From Bacteroidales bacterium (GTDB lineage Bacteria; Bacteroidota; Bacteroidia; Bacteroidales; WCHB1-69), in assembly GCA_017525505.1 (NCBI GenBank), contig JAFXSR010000065.1:1-52542 (forward strand): a stretch of 52,542 nucleotides of DNA, given 5' to 3'. Made by a program: the position numbers and the translations under genes. Below, piece by piece: positions 25,259-32,927 of the stretch. Numbering within the stretch: position 1 is the first letter of the stretch; every line of letters begins with the position of its first letter. The notes under the pieces were generated by a model that was given only the letters and a program-made list of their open reading frames with translations, made no database searches and had not been told where the DNA came from.

Positions 25259-25744
25259 TTATCTTGCAGCTAATTCTTTGTCAAACATATAGAAAGCGGC
25301 CTTGTCGTTGCCGATGCACTTGGCTGTCTCAATCAGTTCGGTAGCGTTGGCTTCTTCTTCTACTTGCTCATTGACAAACCATTGCAGCATATTGGCAGTG
25401 GCATAGTCTTTTTCCTTGGCAGCCAAGTCGCAGAGATTGTGAATCAGACCGGTCACCACTTTCTCGTGAGCCAAAGTCTCGTCAAACATCTCAGCCATGT
25501 TTTTCCAGCTGGTTTTGAATTTCTCAATGGGTTTCAGTTCGACGCGCGCCAGTTGTTCTTCCAGATAATGCACGAAACGGAAAGCGTGTTCCATTTCCTC
25601 TTCATATTGTTTGCGATACCAATGAGCCACACCTTTCAGACCTTTGTCGTTGGCATCCATTGACATGGCTAAATACAGGTAAGCCGACCACATTTCGGCA
25701 TTGATTTGGGCGTTGATAGCCTCTTGCATTTTTTTGCTGATCAT
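25259..25744 (-). CDS. ftnA: Non-haem ferritin
   Basis: Oxidises and stores iron in a 24-subunit cytoplasmic shell. Four-helix pattern with ferroxidase ligands visible: Glu17 (NAEMWSAYLYLAMS), Glu50 and His53 (YRKQYEEEMEHAFRF), then EKVVTGLIHNLCDLA and FVNEQVEEEANATE carrying the C-helix Glu. 161 aa is normal for bacterial FtnA. No haem-binding Met at the bacterioferritin position was looked for in detail. The feoB transporter is also in this window but 20 kb away. An unremarkable 122-bp gap precedes the gene. Confidence 0.95.
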   Translation of the reverse strand: MISKKMQEAINAQINAEMWSAYLYLAMSMDANDKGLKGVAHWYRKQYEEEMEHAFRFVHYLEEQLARVELKPIEKFKTSWKNMAEMFDETLAHEKVVTGLIHNLCDLAAKEKDYATANMLQWFVNEQVEEEANATELIETAKCIGNDKAAFYMFDKELAAR

Positions 25745-25866
25745 GATAATTGTTTTTTGTGTTCTTAAATATGTTGAATTTTTATTTTGTCGCAGATATT
25801 ACATTCGTTACAGAAGACCTTTGCCATCGGAAGCCAGAGAGAGGGAATCGTCATTCAGTCCGTTGC

Positions 25867-26193
25867 TTATTTGTTGTAAATCAGCTTCTCCAATGATGAC
25901 AGACTGGCGGCCTCCATGGGATGAAGGCTATCCACCTTGGCCAAGCCTTTGAGTTTGTTGATAAAATCAGCCTTGAGTTCGTCGGTAGGCAGGAAAGCGG
26001 CGCTGCCATGAAGAATGGACTCCACCGTCTCGGCGTCATTATCTGCCTGGAACACATCCGACACATGCCGGTAGGTTTCGGCCGCCACGCCCCTGGACAT
26101 GTAAGCCAGCTCGTCCTTAGTAACTTTAAAATCCAGTGAAGCTACGTACATCAGAGCGTACAATTCAAATTCCTCTTTTGTGTTAAATTTCAT
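25867..26193 (-). CDS. TerB-like small cytoplasmic protein
   Basis: 108 aa from the ATG at 26193 (an ATG at 26214 in frame would add seven residues). All-helical, acidic: EEFELYALMYVASLDFKVTK is the pattern seen at the start of TerB/DjlA-like domains, followed by YMSRGVAAETYRHVSDVF. The family is linked to tellurite resistance operons, but no other ter gene is here, so only the fold similarity is claimed. A minus-strand -7 element lies at 26286. Neighbours are ferritin downstream and a repeat-rich gap upstream. Confidence 0.6.
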   Translation of the reverse strand: MKFNTKEEFELYALMYVASLDFKVTKDELAYMSRGVAAETYRHVSDVFQADNDAETVESILHGSAAFLPTDELKADFINKLKGLAKVDSLHPMEAASLSSLEKLIYNK

Positions 26194-26285
26194 TATGATG
26201 TTTTTTTTATCCAATAATCAGAAAGGCATTCCGAATCAAACCGCAAGTATTCAACACGCCACAGCCTTCTTTCATTACCAGCTTG

Positions 26286-26293
26286 CAAAGTTA
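26286..26293 (-). promoter_or_regulatory. -7 element upstream of the TerB-like gene
   Basis: Minus-strand TAACTTTG, about 90 nt before the ATG at 26193. Confidence 0.4.
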
Positions 26294-26432
26294 CATATTT
26301 TTTTTGAATAATAACACAGGTGTGATTATTTTTCAGAAAAAACTCCCTATTGTTCCAGCGATCTCTTCTACTGGAGGCATTGTCCTCTACTATAGTCTTT
26401 TAGCTCCCACTGGCCTTATTGTCATGACAATG

Positions 26433-26703
26433 CGTGCCAAAGGCACGATATCTTATTAACCCAGCACAACTTGTTGTGTGGGGTGGAGAATGACAGATAC
26501 AGTCTGCGTGCTGAATGCACGCTAATACACTCCAATGTTGCGTACCTACGGCACGCAGGAGCAGAGCATATTGCCGCATACCCCACATTGCGCTACGCTT
26601 ATGCGGGGTTAATAGAATTGCGTGCTTTCAGCACGACTATTACAAGACGACTTCTATAATCTTACCAATACGGGTTAATAGAATTGCGTGCTTTCCACAC
26701 GAC
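26433..26703. repeat. Multi-hairpin element, head-to-head pair plus partial third copy
   Basis: Left arm: H1 CGTGCC-AAA-GGCACG (26433-26447) then CTTATTAA and an imperfect H2 around CACAA/TTGTG. Middle: GCGTGC-TGAAT-GCACGC (26506-26522). Right arm in the opposite orientation: H2 CCCCACAT/ATGCGGGG (26581-26588, 26601-26608) and H1 CGTGCT-TTC-AGCACG (26621-26635). The right end is directly repeated at 26671-26703 with a damaged stem. The single mispair in H2 becomes G-U on the minus strand, favouring that strand if an RNA is made. No gene is seen in 26215-26839. Confidence 0.75.
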
Positions 26704-26823
26704 TGATTGAATACAGTATAACACACTTTAATCACCAGCTAAAATAAGGGAATATCGCAACAGTGGATTTGAAAAACAATGATAATTATTGCGTCAGTAA
26801 AACGGGAATTCAAATATTTGTCG

Positions 26824-26831
26824 TAACTTTG
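26824..26831 (+). promoter_or_regulatory. -7 element directly before cutC
   Basis: TAACTTTG ends 8 nt before the annotated ATG (26840). Transcription would start almost at that ATG, which makes the in-frame ATG at 26852 a likely alternative start. Confidence 0.5.
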
Positions 26832-26839
26832 CACTTTTA

Positions 26840-27517
26840 ATGAGAAAGCGTATGTTATTGGAAGTTTGTTGTGGGAATCGTCAATCCGCCGTCAATGCGG
26901 CAATGGCTGGTGCTCAGCGCATTGAGTTGTGCCACGACCTGTCCGTGGGAGGGCTGACCCCCTCACACGAGGACATATTATATTGTAAGGAGCAGTTGCC
27001 CCTGCGAACTTTTGTACTGATTCGTCCCCGTGGCGGTGACTTTTGCTATACCGAGGAAGAATTTGACACGATTTTGTCTGACATCGCCTTCTGCCGCGAA
27101 CATGGTATTCCCGGTGTCGTCATTGGTTTTCTGAAGGAGGATTTAAGTGTTGATGTGAACAAATGCCAGCGTGCGCTGAAGGAGGCGGGCCCAATGCAGG
27201 TGACTTTTCACCGGGCCTTCGACCGCTGCAAGGACTGGCAAATAGCTCTGGAACAGCTAATTGACTGTGGTTTTCACCGCATTCTCACTTCCGGACAACA
27301 ACCCACTGCACTGCAAGGAGCTGACACACTGGCCGCTATCGTCAGACAAGCCCACGGGCGCATCACGATACTGGCGGGTAGCGGCATCGGCAGCGACAAT
27401 GTAACCGATCTCATCCTCCTTACCCATGTGGACGAGGTCCATGCCAGCTGCAAAATGAACGGGGATACGAGTCAAACGGAAGAGATTGAGCTGATAATTA
27501 GCAAATTAGTAAATTAG
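26840..27517 (+). CDS. cutC: CutC family copper homeostasis protein
   Basis: TIM-barrel protein of the CutC family, linked to copper handling in some bacteria though the biochemical role is unsettled. Motifs: LLEVCCGNRQSAVNAAMAGA, RIELCHDLSVGGLTPSHED, VLIRPRGGDFCYTEEE, VVIGFLKEDLSVDV, TFHRAFDRCKDW and RILTSGQQPTAL, in the expected order. 225 aa is usual. The start is 26840 or 26852: most family members begin close to LEVC, and the promoter element at 26824 leaves almost no leader for the first ATG. The downstream gap to 27996 holds short AT-rich repeats and a hairpin element. Confidence 0.9.
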   Translation: MRKRMLLEVCCGNRQSAVNAAMAGAQRIELCHDLSVGGLTPSHEDILYCKEQLPLRTFVLIRPRGGDFCYTEEEFDTILSDIAFCREHGIPGVVIGFLKEDLSVDVNKCQRALKEAGPMQVTFHRAFDRCKDWQIALEQLIDCGFHRILTSGQQPTALQGADTLAAIVRQAHGRITILAGSGIGSDNVTDLILLTHVDEVHASCKMNGDTSQTEEIELIISKLVN

Positions 27518-27655
27518 TTAGTGCTAATGTGCTAATAAGAATGTATGACAAGGGAGGAATGTGCTAATGTGCCAATGTGCTAATGAAACTGAAAGTGGAA
27601 AGTTGAAAACTGGAAGTTTTTAATGTGCTAATTAATAATGTATAACGAGGAAGAT
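27518..27655. repeat. Short degenerate tandem repeats (GTGCTAAT type)
   Basis: TGTGCTAAT and close variants recur several times (GTGCTAATGTGCTAATAAG, then GTGCTAATGTGCCAATGTG). Low complexity; no gene is seen. Confidence 0.6.
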
Positions 27656-27679
27656 ATGAAGAAGTCTCTGCAACACAAT

Positions 27680-27960
27680 GCCTCGAAGAGGCAATATCTC
27701 AGTAACCCCCGACGGAAGTCTGGGGTGATGGGCAGATACTACGCATCTCAGAGCCTCGAAGAGGCGACACCTTGCCGCACTACCAATGGCAAGTCACTGA
27801 CCGTCGGTACGCTATGCTCTGTCGTCTCTCGCATCCCTTTCGCGGCAGGAAGATGTCATCATCTATGCAAGCGATACTCGTGCCGCGAGGAGAGTAGATC
27901 ATACATCTCAGCCCCCACACTTCCGTGTGGGGTTAATGAGACCCGGCCTCTTCGAGGCCG
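27680..27960. repeat. Multi-hairpin element, head-to-head pair (about 280 bp)
   Basis: Left arm: H1 GCCTC-GAA-GAGGC (27680-27692), spacer ending GTAA, H2 CCCC(C)GAC-GGAA-GTC(T)GGGG (27706-27725). A second GCCTCGAAGAGGC lies near 27763. Right arm, inverted: H2 CCCCACAC-TTCC-GTGTGGGG (27913-27932) then H1 CGGCCTC-TTC-GAGGCCG (27944-27960). The two ends are inverted relative to each other, like a small non-autonomous element. The ORF across it (27638-28000) is not credible as a gene. Confidence 0.8.
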
Positions 27961-27996
27961 TAATAACGGGAAACTGTGGATTAAAAATTTAACACT

Positions 27997-30615
27997 ATGA
28001 TAAGAAAACTATTATTCGGTATTACAATAGCCTTGTTACTAGCATCTTGCGGGAAGCATTTCATTAGCGACAGGGATTATCGGAAACAGGTTCACCAGGA
28101 CTTTTTGCAGCGGCAGGAGCTTGCCCAAGGGCGTAGCAAGGCCTTGTTTGACATTTTCAAGCAGAAACTGACCACAGAAGAGAAGGAAGCGCTTGAATTT
28201 CTGTATGCCTACATGCCTCTCAGCGATTTGGCCGATTATGACGGCGATTTCTTCTTGCGGCAGGTGCGCACCGCTCTGCAGGCCCGCGACACTTTCAGCT
28301 GGGGTCGCGGCATCCCCGAGGACGTTTTCCGCCATTTTGTATTGGCATATCGCGTGAACAACGAGAATTTGGACAGTGCCAGACAGGTGTTTTTCAATGA
28401 GTTAAAGCCACGCATCAAGAACATGTCCATGTATGATGCCGCCTTGGAGGTGAACCACTGGTGCCACGAAAAGGTGGCATACCGACCTTCCGACAGCCGT
28501 ACCTCTGCCCCACTTGCTACCGTCCGTACCGCCTTGGGCCGTTGTGGAGAGGAGTCCACCTTTACGGTCACCGCCCTCCGCGCTGTCGGTATCCCCGCCC
28601 GCCAATGCTACACTCCCCGATGGGCGCACACCGACGACAACCACGCCTGGGTGGAGGTTTGGGTAGATGGACAATGGTATTTCATGGGGGCCTGCGAACC
28701 CGATCCGGAGCTGAATATGGGTTGGTTCGCCATCCCCTCAACCCGTACCATGATGGTGCATTCCATCGCCTTTGGAAAATACAACGGCTCTGAAGAAGTT
28801 ACCCAGCAAACCGACCTCTTCTCCCGCATCAACATGATCTCCAACTATGCTGACACTAAGAGGATTACCGTACAGGTACTGGACCATGACTTTAATCCTG
28901 TTGAAGGGGCTACCGTCAAATTCAAGCTGTACAATTATGCCGAATACTACCCTATTGCCACGCAAACCACCGATAAAAACGGCATTGCCCATCTCACCAC
29001 GGGTGTGGGCAGCCTGCTGATATGGGCTACCGACGGAAAACACTATAACTACGCGCCTATAGATGTCCGCCATCAGGATTCCATAGCCATCAGCCTCGAC
29101 CGCCGACCCTACGAAAACTATACGGAACTGTTCACCATGGTACCCCCCGCGGGAAAAAGCAGTGTAACTATTGCCGACAAAGCAAAATCGGAGCGCAATG
29201 CCCGCCGGCTGCAATACGAAGATTCGCTCCGCAATGCCTACATGGCGACCTTCAAAACCGAAACGGATGCCGCCGACATAGTGAATGAGAATCTTACTGC
29301 CGAGCAAATCGGCTGCTTCCTGAAAAAAAGCGAAGGCAACTATGCCGAACTTATCGACTTCCTGAACATGCACCAGCAGAAAGACCGTTACTTGTTTTTA
29401 TATGATTTTCTTAATTCATTATCAGATAAAGATTTAAGAGATTTTTCTAAAGAAACACTTGAAGACCATATCACCCAGTTCAAAGAGACGGAAGACCCTT
29501 ATTCATTGTATATTTATAAGAAAGGGATCGTCTCCCCACGCATTGCCAACGAGGGACTCAGACCTTGGCGCAGTTACCTCCGCCAGCATCTTACCCGGGA
29601 CATGGTGATGAATCCCAACTACATGAATGTCAAGCAATGGATAGAGCATAATATCACCCTTGACGAAGAAAGCAACTATTACAACTGTCCCGTCTCACCC
29701 ATCGGGGTTTATGAGTTGCGCCGGGCGGACGCTCACTCCCGGGACATCTTCTTTGTGGCGGCCTGTCGCGCCCTGAACATTCCCGCATACATGGATAATG
29801 CGACTGGTCAGCTGTTTGCCTACGACAAGAGCCAGTGGCATATTGTCAACTTCGGTCCCTCAAAGAAAGAAATTCCCACAGGTACCGTGGTGATTCATTA
29901 TGACAAAAAACGACAGTTGCAACCTGTTTACTGGACCCATTTCACCATCGCCAAGTACGATGAAACCGAAAGTGATTTTGTCACCTTTGACTTTGAAAAC
30001 GACCCGCGTGTAAGCACTTTCCCCATCACTTTGGAGCTGGAAAGAGGTTACTACATGCTGTCCACCGGCAACCGTTACACCGACGGCACAGCCTTGTCAC
30101 GCATCGAATTCTTCTATGTCAAACCAGACAAAAAATTAGATTTGGATTTGATCATCAGAGATTTGGATGAACAAAGCTCCGATTATGGGCAAATTGATTT
30201 ACAATTCCGGCTGCCAGAGACTTACGGCAAGAAAACGGTCAAGGAATTGACCAAAGGTCGCCCTTTGTTGCTTTGTTTCATCGACCCGAGTCGCGAACCC
30301 AGCAAGCACCTGTTGAAAGATATTGCCGCTCATGCCCGCGAGTTTGAGCAACGCAACGCTGCGGTGATTTTCGTACTGCCTGATGACAGGAATGCGGTGG
30401 ATTTCAACTTCAGCAACTGGAAATTGCCTACTCAAAGTGAACTGGTGGTAGATGAGGGCAAACAATGGCAAAACAATGTGCTCACACACATCAAATCAAC
30501 ATTTACCGACAATTATCCTTTGGTAATACTTGCCGACAAAGACGGTAAGATTCTTTTCAAGAGCGAAGGATACCGCATCGGCACCGGCAATGAAATATTA
30601 CAGAAAATGCAATGA
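27997..30615 (+). CDS. Transglutaminase-like lipoprotein with degenerate thioredoxin-like C-terminus
   Basis: 872 aa. Lipoprotein signal ends LLLASCGKH. A transglutaminase-like core (about residues 150-240) has the Cys in ALGRCGEESTFTVTALRAVG, the His in DDNHAWVEVWVDGQW and Asp in CEPDPE, so a papain-like peptidase or transferase is possible. A beta domain (KRITVQVLDHDFNPVEGATV) follows, then a helical part, and a second partial transglutaminase-like segment near RDIFFVAACRALNIPAYMD. The last 120 residues (RPLLLCFIDPSREPSKHLLK to PLVILADKDGKILFKSEGY) resemble a thioredoxin fold without CxxC. Typical of Bacteroidetes cell-surface proteins of unknown substrate. The next gene begins 79 nt downstream. 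Confidence 0.8.
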   Translation: MIRKLLFGITIALLLASCGKHFISDRDYRKQVHQDFLQRQELAQGRSKALFDIFKQKLTTEEKEALEFLYAYMPLSDLADYDGDFFLRQVRTALQARDTFSWGRGIPEDVFRHFVLAYRVNNENLDSARQVFFNELKPRIKNMSMYDAALEVNHWCHEKVAYRPSDSRTSAPLATVRTALGRCGEESTFTVTALRAVGIPARQCYTPRWAHTDDNHAWVEVWVDGQWYFMGACEPDPELNMGWFAIPSTRTMMVHSIAFGKYNGSEEVTQQTDLFSRINMISNYADTKRITVQVLDHDFNPVEGATVKFKLYNYAEYYPIATQTTDKNGIAHLTTGVGSLLIWATDGKHYNYAPIDVRHQDSIAISLDRRPYENYTELFTMVPPAGKSSVTIADKAKSERNARRLQYEDSLRNAYMATFKTETDAADIVNENLTAEQIGCFLKKSEGNYAELIDFLNMHQQKDRYLFLYDFLNSLSDKDLRDFSKETLEDHITQFKETEDPYSLYIYKKGIVSPRIANEGLRPWRSYLRQHLTRDMVMNPNYMNVKQWIEHNITLDEESNYYNCPVSPIGVYELRRADAHSRDIFFVAACRALNIPAYMDNATGQLFAYDKSQWHIVNFGPSKKEIPTGTVVIHYDKKRQLQPVYWTHFTIAKYDETESDFVTFDFENDPRVSTFPITLELERGYYMLSTGNRYTDGTALSRIEFFYVKPDKKLDLDLIIRDLDEQSSDYGQIDLQFRLPETYGKKTVKELTKGRPLLLCFIDPSREPSKHLLKDIAAHAREFEQRNAAVIFVLPDDRNAVDFNFSNWKLPTQSELVVDEGKQWQNNVLTHIKSTFTDNYPLVILADKDGKILFKSEGYRIGTGNEILQKMQ

Positions 30616-30694
30616 CGTTTCACATCATGAAGGAGACGTTTGGAATGTCTCAACAGACAATAAAACCGTTTACCTTCTCGTTATTAAAAAAAGG

Positions 30695-31495
30695 ATGAAA
30701 AAAAATTTGAGAAATATGCTCCTCCTCATGGCCCTGTTGCTAGGCGTATTGGGTATCAAAGCCCAGCAACCTTCCACAACCGTGGTCATAGAACAAATTG
30801 CGCAAAGCATGGCCGTGGATCCGCAAGGCAACATTTATGCCGTAAACGATGCCACCCTTTACAAATACGCTCCCGACGGCACCCTGCTCTACACCTACAA
30901 TGACAATCTGTTGGGCCATATTTCCTCCATTGACGTGGACAACCCGTTGAAAATCATGCTATTCTATCGTGACGCAGGCTTTATTGTGTTCCTGAATGAC
31001 AAACTTTCCCCTATTGGCGACAAGGTCGATTTGTTCTCCAAGGGATTGACAACCATATCATTAGCCACATATTCGACAAAAAACGAACTGTATTTGTATG
31101 ACGAAAGCAATACCGATTTGGTCATACTGGACTTCTATTTCCGGGAAAAAGAGCGGGTCCATTACAACTTCCAAGAGTTCCATCCCACACTTCTGAAGGA
31201 TGTGAATGAGAAGATGATTGTGATGCAAGATGCTCAGCAGGGAGTGTTCTTTTTTGACAACTTTGGTACTTTCGAGAAAAACCTCGCCATCACCACGGAA
31301 TTTCCCGTTCAAATTATCAAAGAAAATATTTTGTATGTAAAAAACAATCAATTAAACAGTTATAATTACGTAACATTAGATGCAAGGATGGTGACCGATA
31401 TAAGCGATGTCATCGGAACAATTCAACAGGTTCTTATTTCCCATAACAGTATAATTCTGTTGGATGAAAAAAACATAAAAATAATACGAATTTAG
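30695..31495 (+). CDS. Exported beta-propeller-like protein
   Basis: 266 aa from the ATG at 30695; the frame is open to 30530 but that part overlaps the preceding gene. Signal peptide ends GIKAQ (mature Gln1). The body has blade-like repeats: SMAVDPQGNIYAVNDATLYKYA, ISSIDVDNPLKIMLFYRDAG, YSTKNELYLYDESNTDLVIL and KENILYVKNNQLNSYN, compatible with an incomplete or degenerate propeller. I cannot name the family. It lies 79 nt after the transglutaminase-like gene and may be co-expressed; a 53-aa ORF follows 5 nt after its stop. Confidence 0.75.
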   Translation: MKKNLRNMLLLMALLLGVLGIKAQQPSTTVVIEQIAQSMAVDPQGNIYAVNDATLYKYAPDGTLLYTYNDNLLGHISSIDVDNPLKIMLFYRDAGFIVFLNDKLSPIGDKVDLFSKGLTTISLATYSTKNELYLYDESNTDLVILDFYFREKERVHYNFQEFHPTLLKDVNEKMIVMQDAQQGVFFFDNFGTFEKNLAITTEFPVQIIKENILYVKNNQLNSYNYVTLDARMVTDISDVIGTIQQVLISHNSIILLDEKNIKIIRI

Positions 31496-31500
31496 AACTG

Positions 31501-31662
31501 ATGCAACAATATATTGCAACAGTAAAAACATGTTTCTTTGATATATTGACAGAAAATGACATGAGGTTAGTTGTTATTTTCACCATTTCGCGGCGGTTTT
31601 ATTACTTGTTTCAGCGCAAGAAAGTCCTGCGCCGCGAAGAGATTATAGAGGTACTGTCATAA
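31501..31662 (+). CDS. Possible small protein, 53 aa
   Basis: Begins MQQYIATVKTCFFDILTEND, 5 nt after the propeller gene stop, and ends EEIIEVLS. Strongly basic middle (RRFYYLFQRKKVLRRE). The start follows TTAGAACTG, with no strong ribosome site visible. The TAA stop is the first part of the TAACCCC that begins the hairpin element at 31663, so the repeat may have truncated a longer gene. No family recognised; coding status rests only on spacing and frame length. Confidence 0.4.
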   Translation: MQQYIATVKTCFFDILTENDMRLVVIFTISRRFYYLFQRKKVLRREEIIEVLS

Positions 31663-31829
31663 CCCCATACTCGCTACGCTCATATGGGGTTACAGAAAGA
31701 AGGCCTCTCCGAGGCCGGAATCAAAGCAAGTGTTTTGCAGCAAAGGGTGTCAGACTGCCTTATGGGTATATGTCTCGAAGAGACATTCTCTCAGTAACCC
31801 CACATAAGGCCGTAGGCCGCAGTGTGGGG
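31663..31829. repeat. Multi-hairpin element, tail-to-tail pair
   Basis: Left arm (minus orientation): H2 CCCCATA/TATGGGG (31663-31669, 31683-31689), then H1 GGCCTC-TCC-GAGGCC (31702-31716). Right arm (plus orientation): H1 ATGTCTC-GAA-GAGACAT (31770-31786), TCTCAGTAA, H2 CCCCACA/TGTGGGG (31798-31804, 31823-31829). The arms face apart, opposite to the loci at 26433 and 27680. The rest of 31830-32135 shows only AT-rich DNA and the promoter at 32043. Confidence 0.8.
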
Positions 31830-32042
31830 TATGAGAACTGCAGTGTGTCTCTTCGCAGCGCGAATGTAATATGCACCGAAGAACTGCATAAACCCGCTGT
31901 GAAATGGAGTAGCATGCAATACCCAACTATCATTTCAAATAAAAAAAAATAAGAATATCTATAATGAATCGCATCATTACAATTAAGAATCCATATTTTC
32001 CAATAAATTTTGTTCACAGGTATTTGATTTTAGTTTTTTATG

Positions 32043-32050
32043 TAAATTTG
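32043..32050 (+). promoter_or_regulatory. Promoter upstream of the SIMPL-domain gene
   Basis: TAAATTTG with a TTTG at 32023-32026 (16-nt spacing, slightly short for the -33 element). Leader of about 80 nt to 32136. Confidence 0.5.
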
Positions 32051-32135
32051 CAGAAAGAAAATCGCATAAAAAAATATTTCAAGAAACATTAGTAGGTAAG
32101 CAAACTAACACAATAAAAATCAAAAACATAAAGTT

Positions 32136-32876
32136 ATGAAAAAAACAGGAATTGTCATCGGAATTATCGCAGCCATAGCGTTTATTGCCGCTGTATGGGT
32201 TGCAGGTTATTACTTCTACAAGACCAAAGGTCCGGCCAAAACCATGTCGGTAGTGGGCTTGGCTGAGCAGGATTTTGAATCAGACTTGATTGTATGGGAC
32301 TTGAACTATTCCGTGCGGAACATGAACATGAAAGACGCGTACAGTCTGCTCAAAGAACAGAACAATGTGGTGAAAGAATATCTGAAAAGCAAAGGTCTCG
32401 GCGAAGACGAAATGATTTTCAATGCGGTGACCCACTATGCCGATAACGACTGGGAGTGGAATGAGGCCGCCAGAAGAAGTTTTGAAGTGTTCAAAGGCTA
32501 TGTGCTCACCCAGAGCATCCGCATCGAATCCACTGATGTGGAGAAAGTTGAGAAGATTTCACGCGAGGTGACCGAATTGTTGGATCAGGGTATTCAAATT
32601 GACGGGAACAATGTGTCATATTATTATACCAAGCTGGCTGACCTTAAGATTGAAATGCTGGCCAATGCCACCAAGGATGCCCGCAACAGAGCTGAAACCA
32701 TCGCCAAAAACGCCGGTTCAAGTCTTGGAGGTTTGAAAACCGCCAATATGGGGGTATTCCAGATTACGGCTCCCAACTCCGCCGACGAGGATTACTCCTG
32801 GGGTGGTACCTTCAACACCAGCTCCAAACAAAAGAGAGCCAGCATTAACATGAAGCTCACTTATTACGTCAAATAA
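32136..32876 (+). CDS. SIMPL-domain membrane-anchored protein
   Basis: 246 aa. One N-terminal membrane segment (IVIGIIAAIAFIAAVWVAGY) without a clear cleavage site anchors a SIMPL (DUF541/BP26-like) domain: KTMSVVGLAEQDFESDLIVW, a long helix with LLKEQNNVVKEYLKSKGL, then VLTQSIRIESTDVEKVEKIS and LANATKDARNRAETIAKNAG. The function of the family is unknown; members form oligomers in the envelope. The next gene starts 51 nt after its stop. Length and ending (MKLTYYVK) are normal for the family. Confidence 0.85.
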   Translation: MKKTGIVIGIIAAIAFIAAVWVAGYYFYKTKGPAKTMSVVGLAEQDFESDLIVWDLNYSVRNMNMKDAYSLLKEQNNVVKEYLKSKGLGEDEMIFNAVTHYADNDWEWNEAARRSFEVFKGYVLTQSIRIESTDVEKVEKISREVTELLDQGIQIDGNNVSYYYTKLADLKIEMLANATKDARNRAETIAKNAGSSLGGLKTANMGVFQITAPNSADEDYSWGGTFNTSSKQKRASINMKLTYYVK

Positions 32877-32927
32877 TTGACATTTAGCTATTTGAATTTC
32901 AGAAAAAAAATAATAAACGAAAAAAAC

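Noticed and set aside
27638..28000. 120-aa frame before the transglutaminase-like gene
   Set aside because: Lies entirely on the hairpin element and reads through its inverted arms; composition follows the stems.
28738..29373. 211-aa minus-strand frame, and 209/287-aa minus-strand frames at 32888-33908
   Set aside because: Antisense to the transglutaminase-like gene and pepD respectively; no recognisable features.
30643..30661. GAGAC/GTCTC inverted repeat between the transglutaminase-like and propeller genes
   Set aside because: Only five base pairs with a 9-nt loop and no T-run; too weak to call a terminator or a member of the hairpin family.
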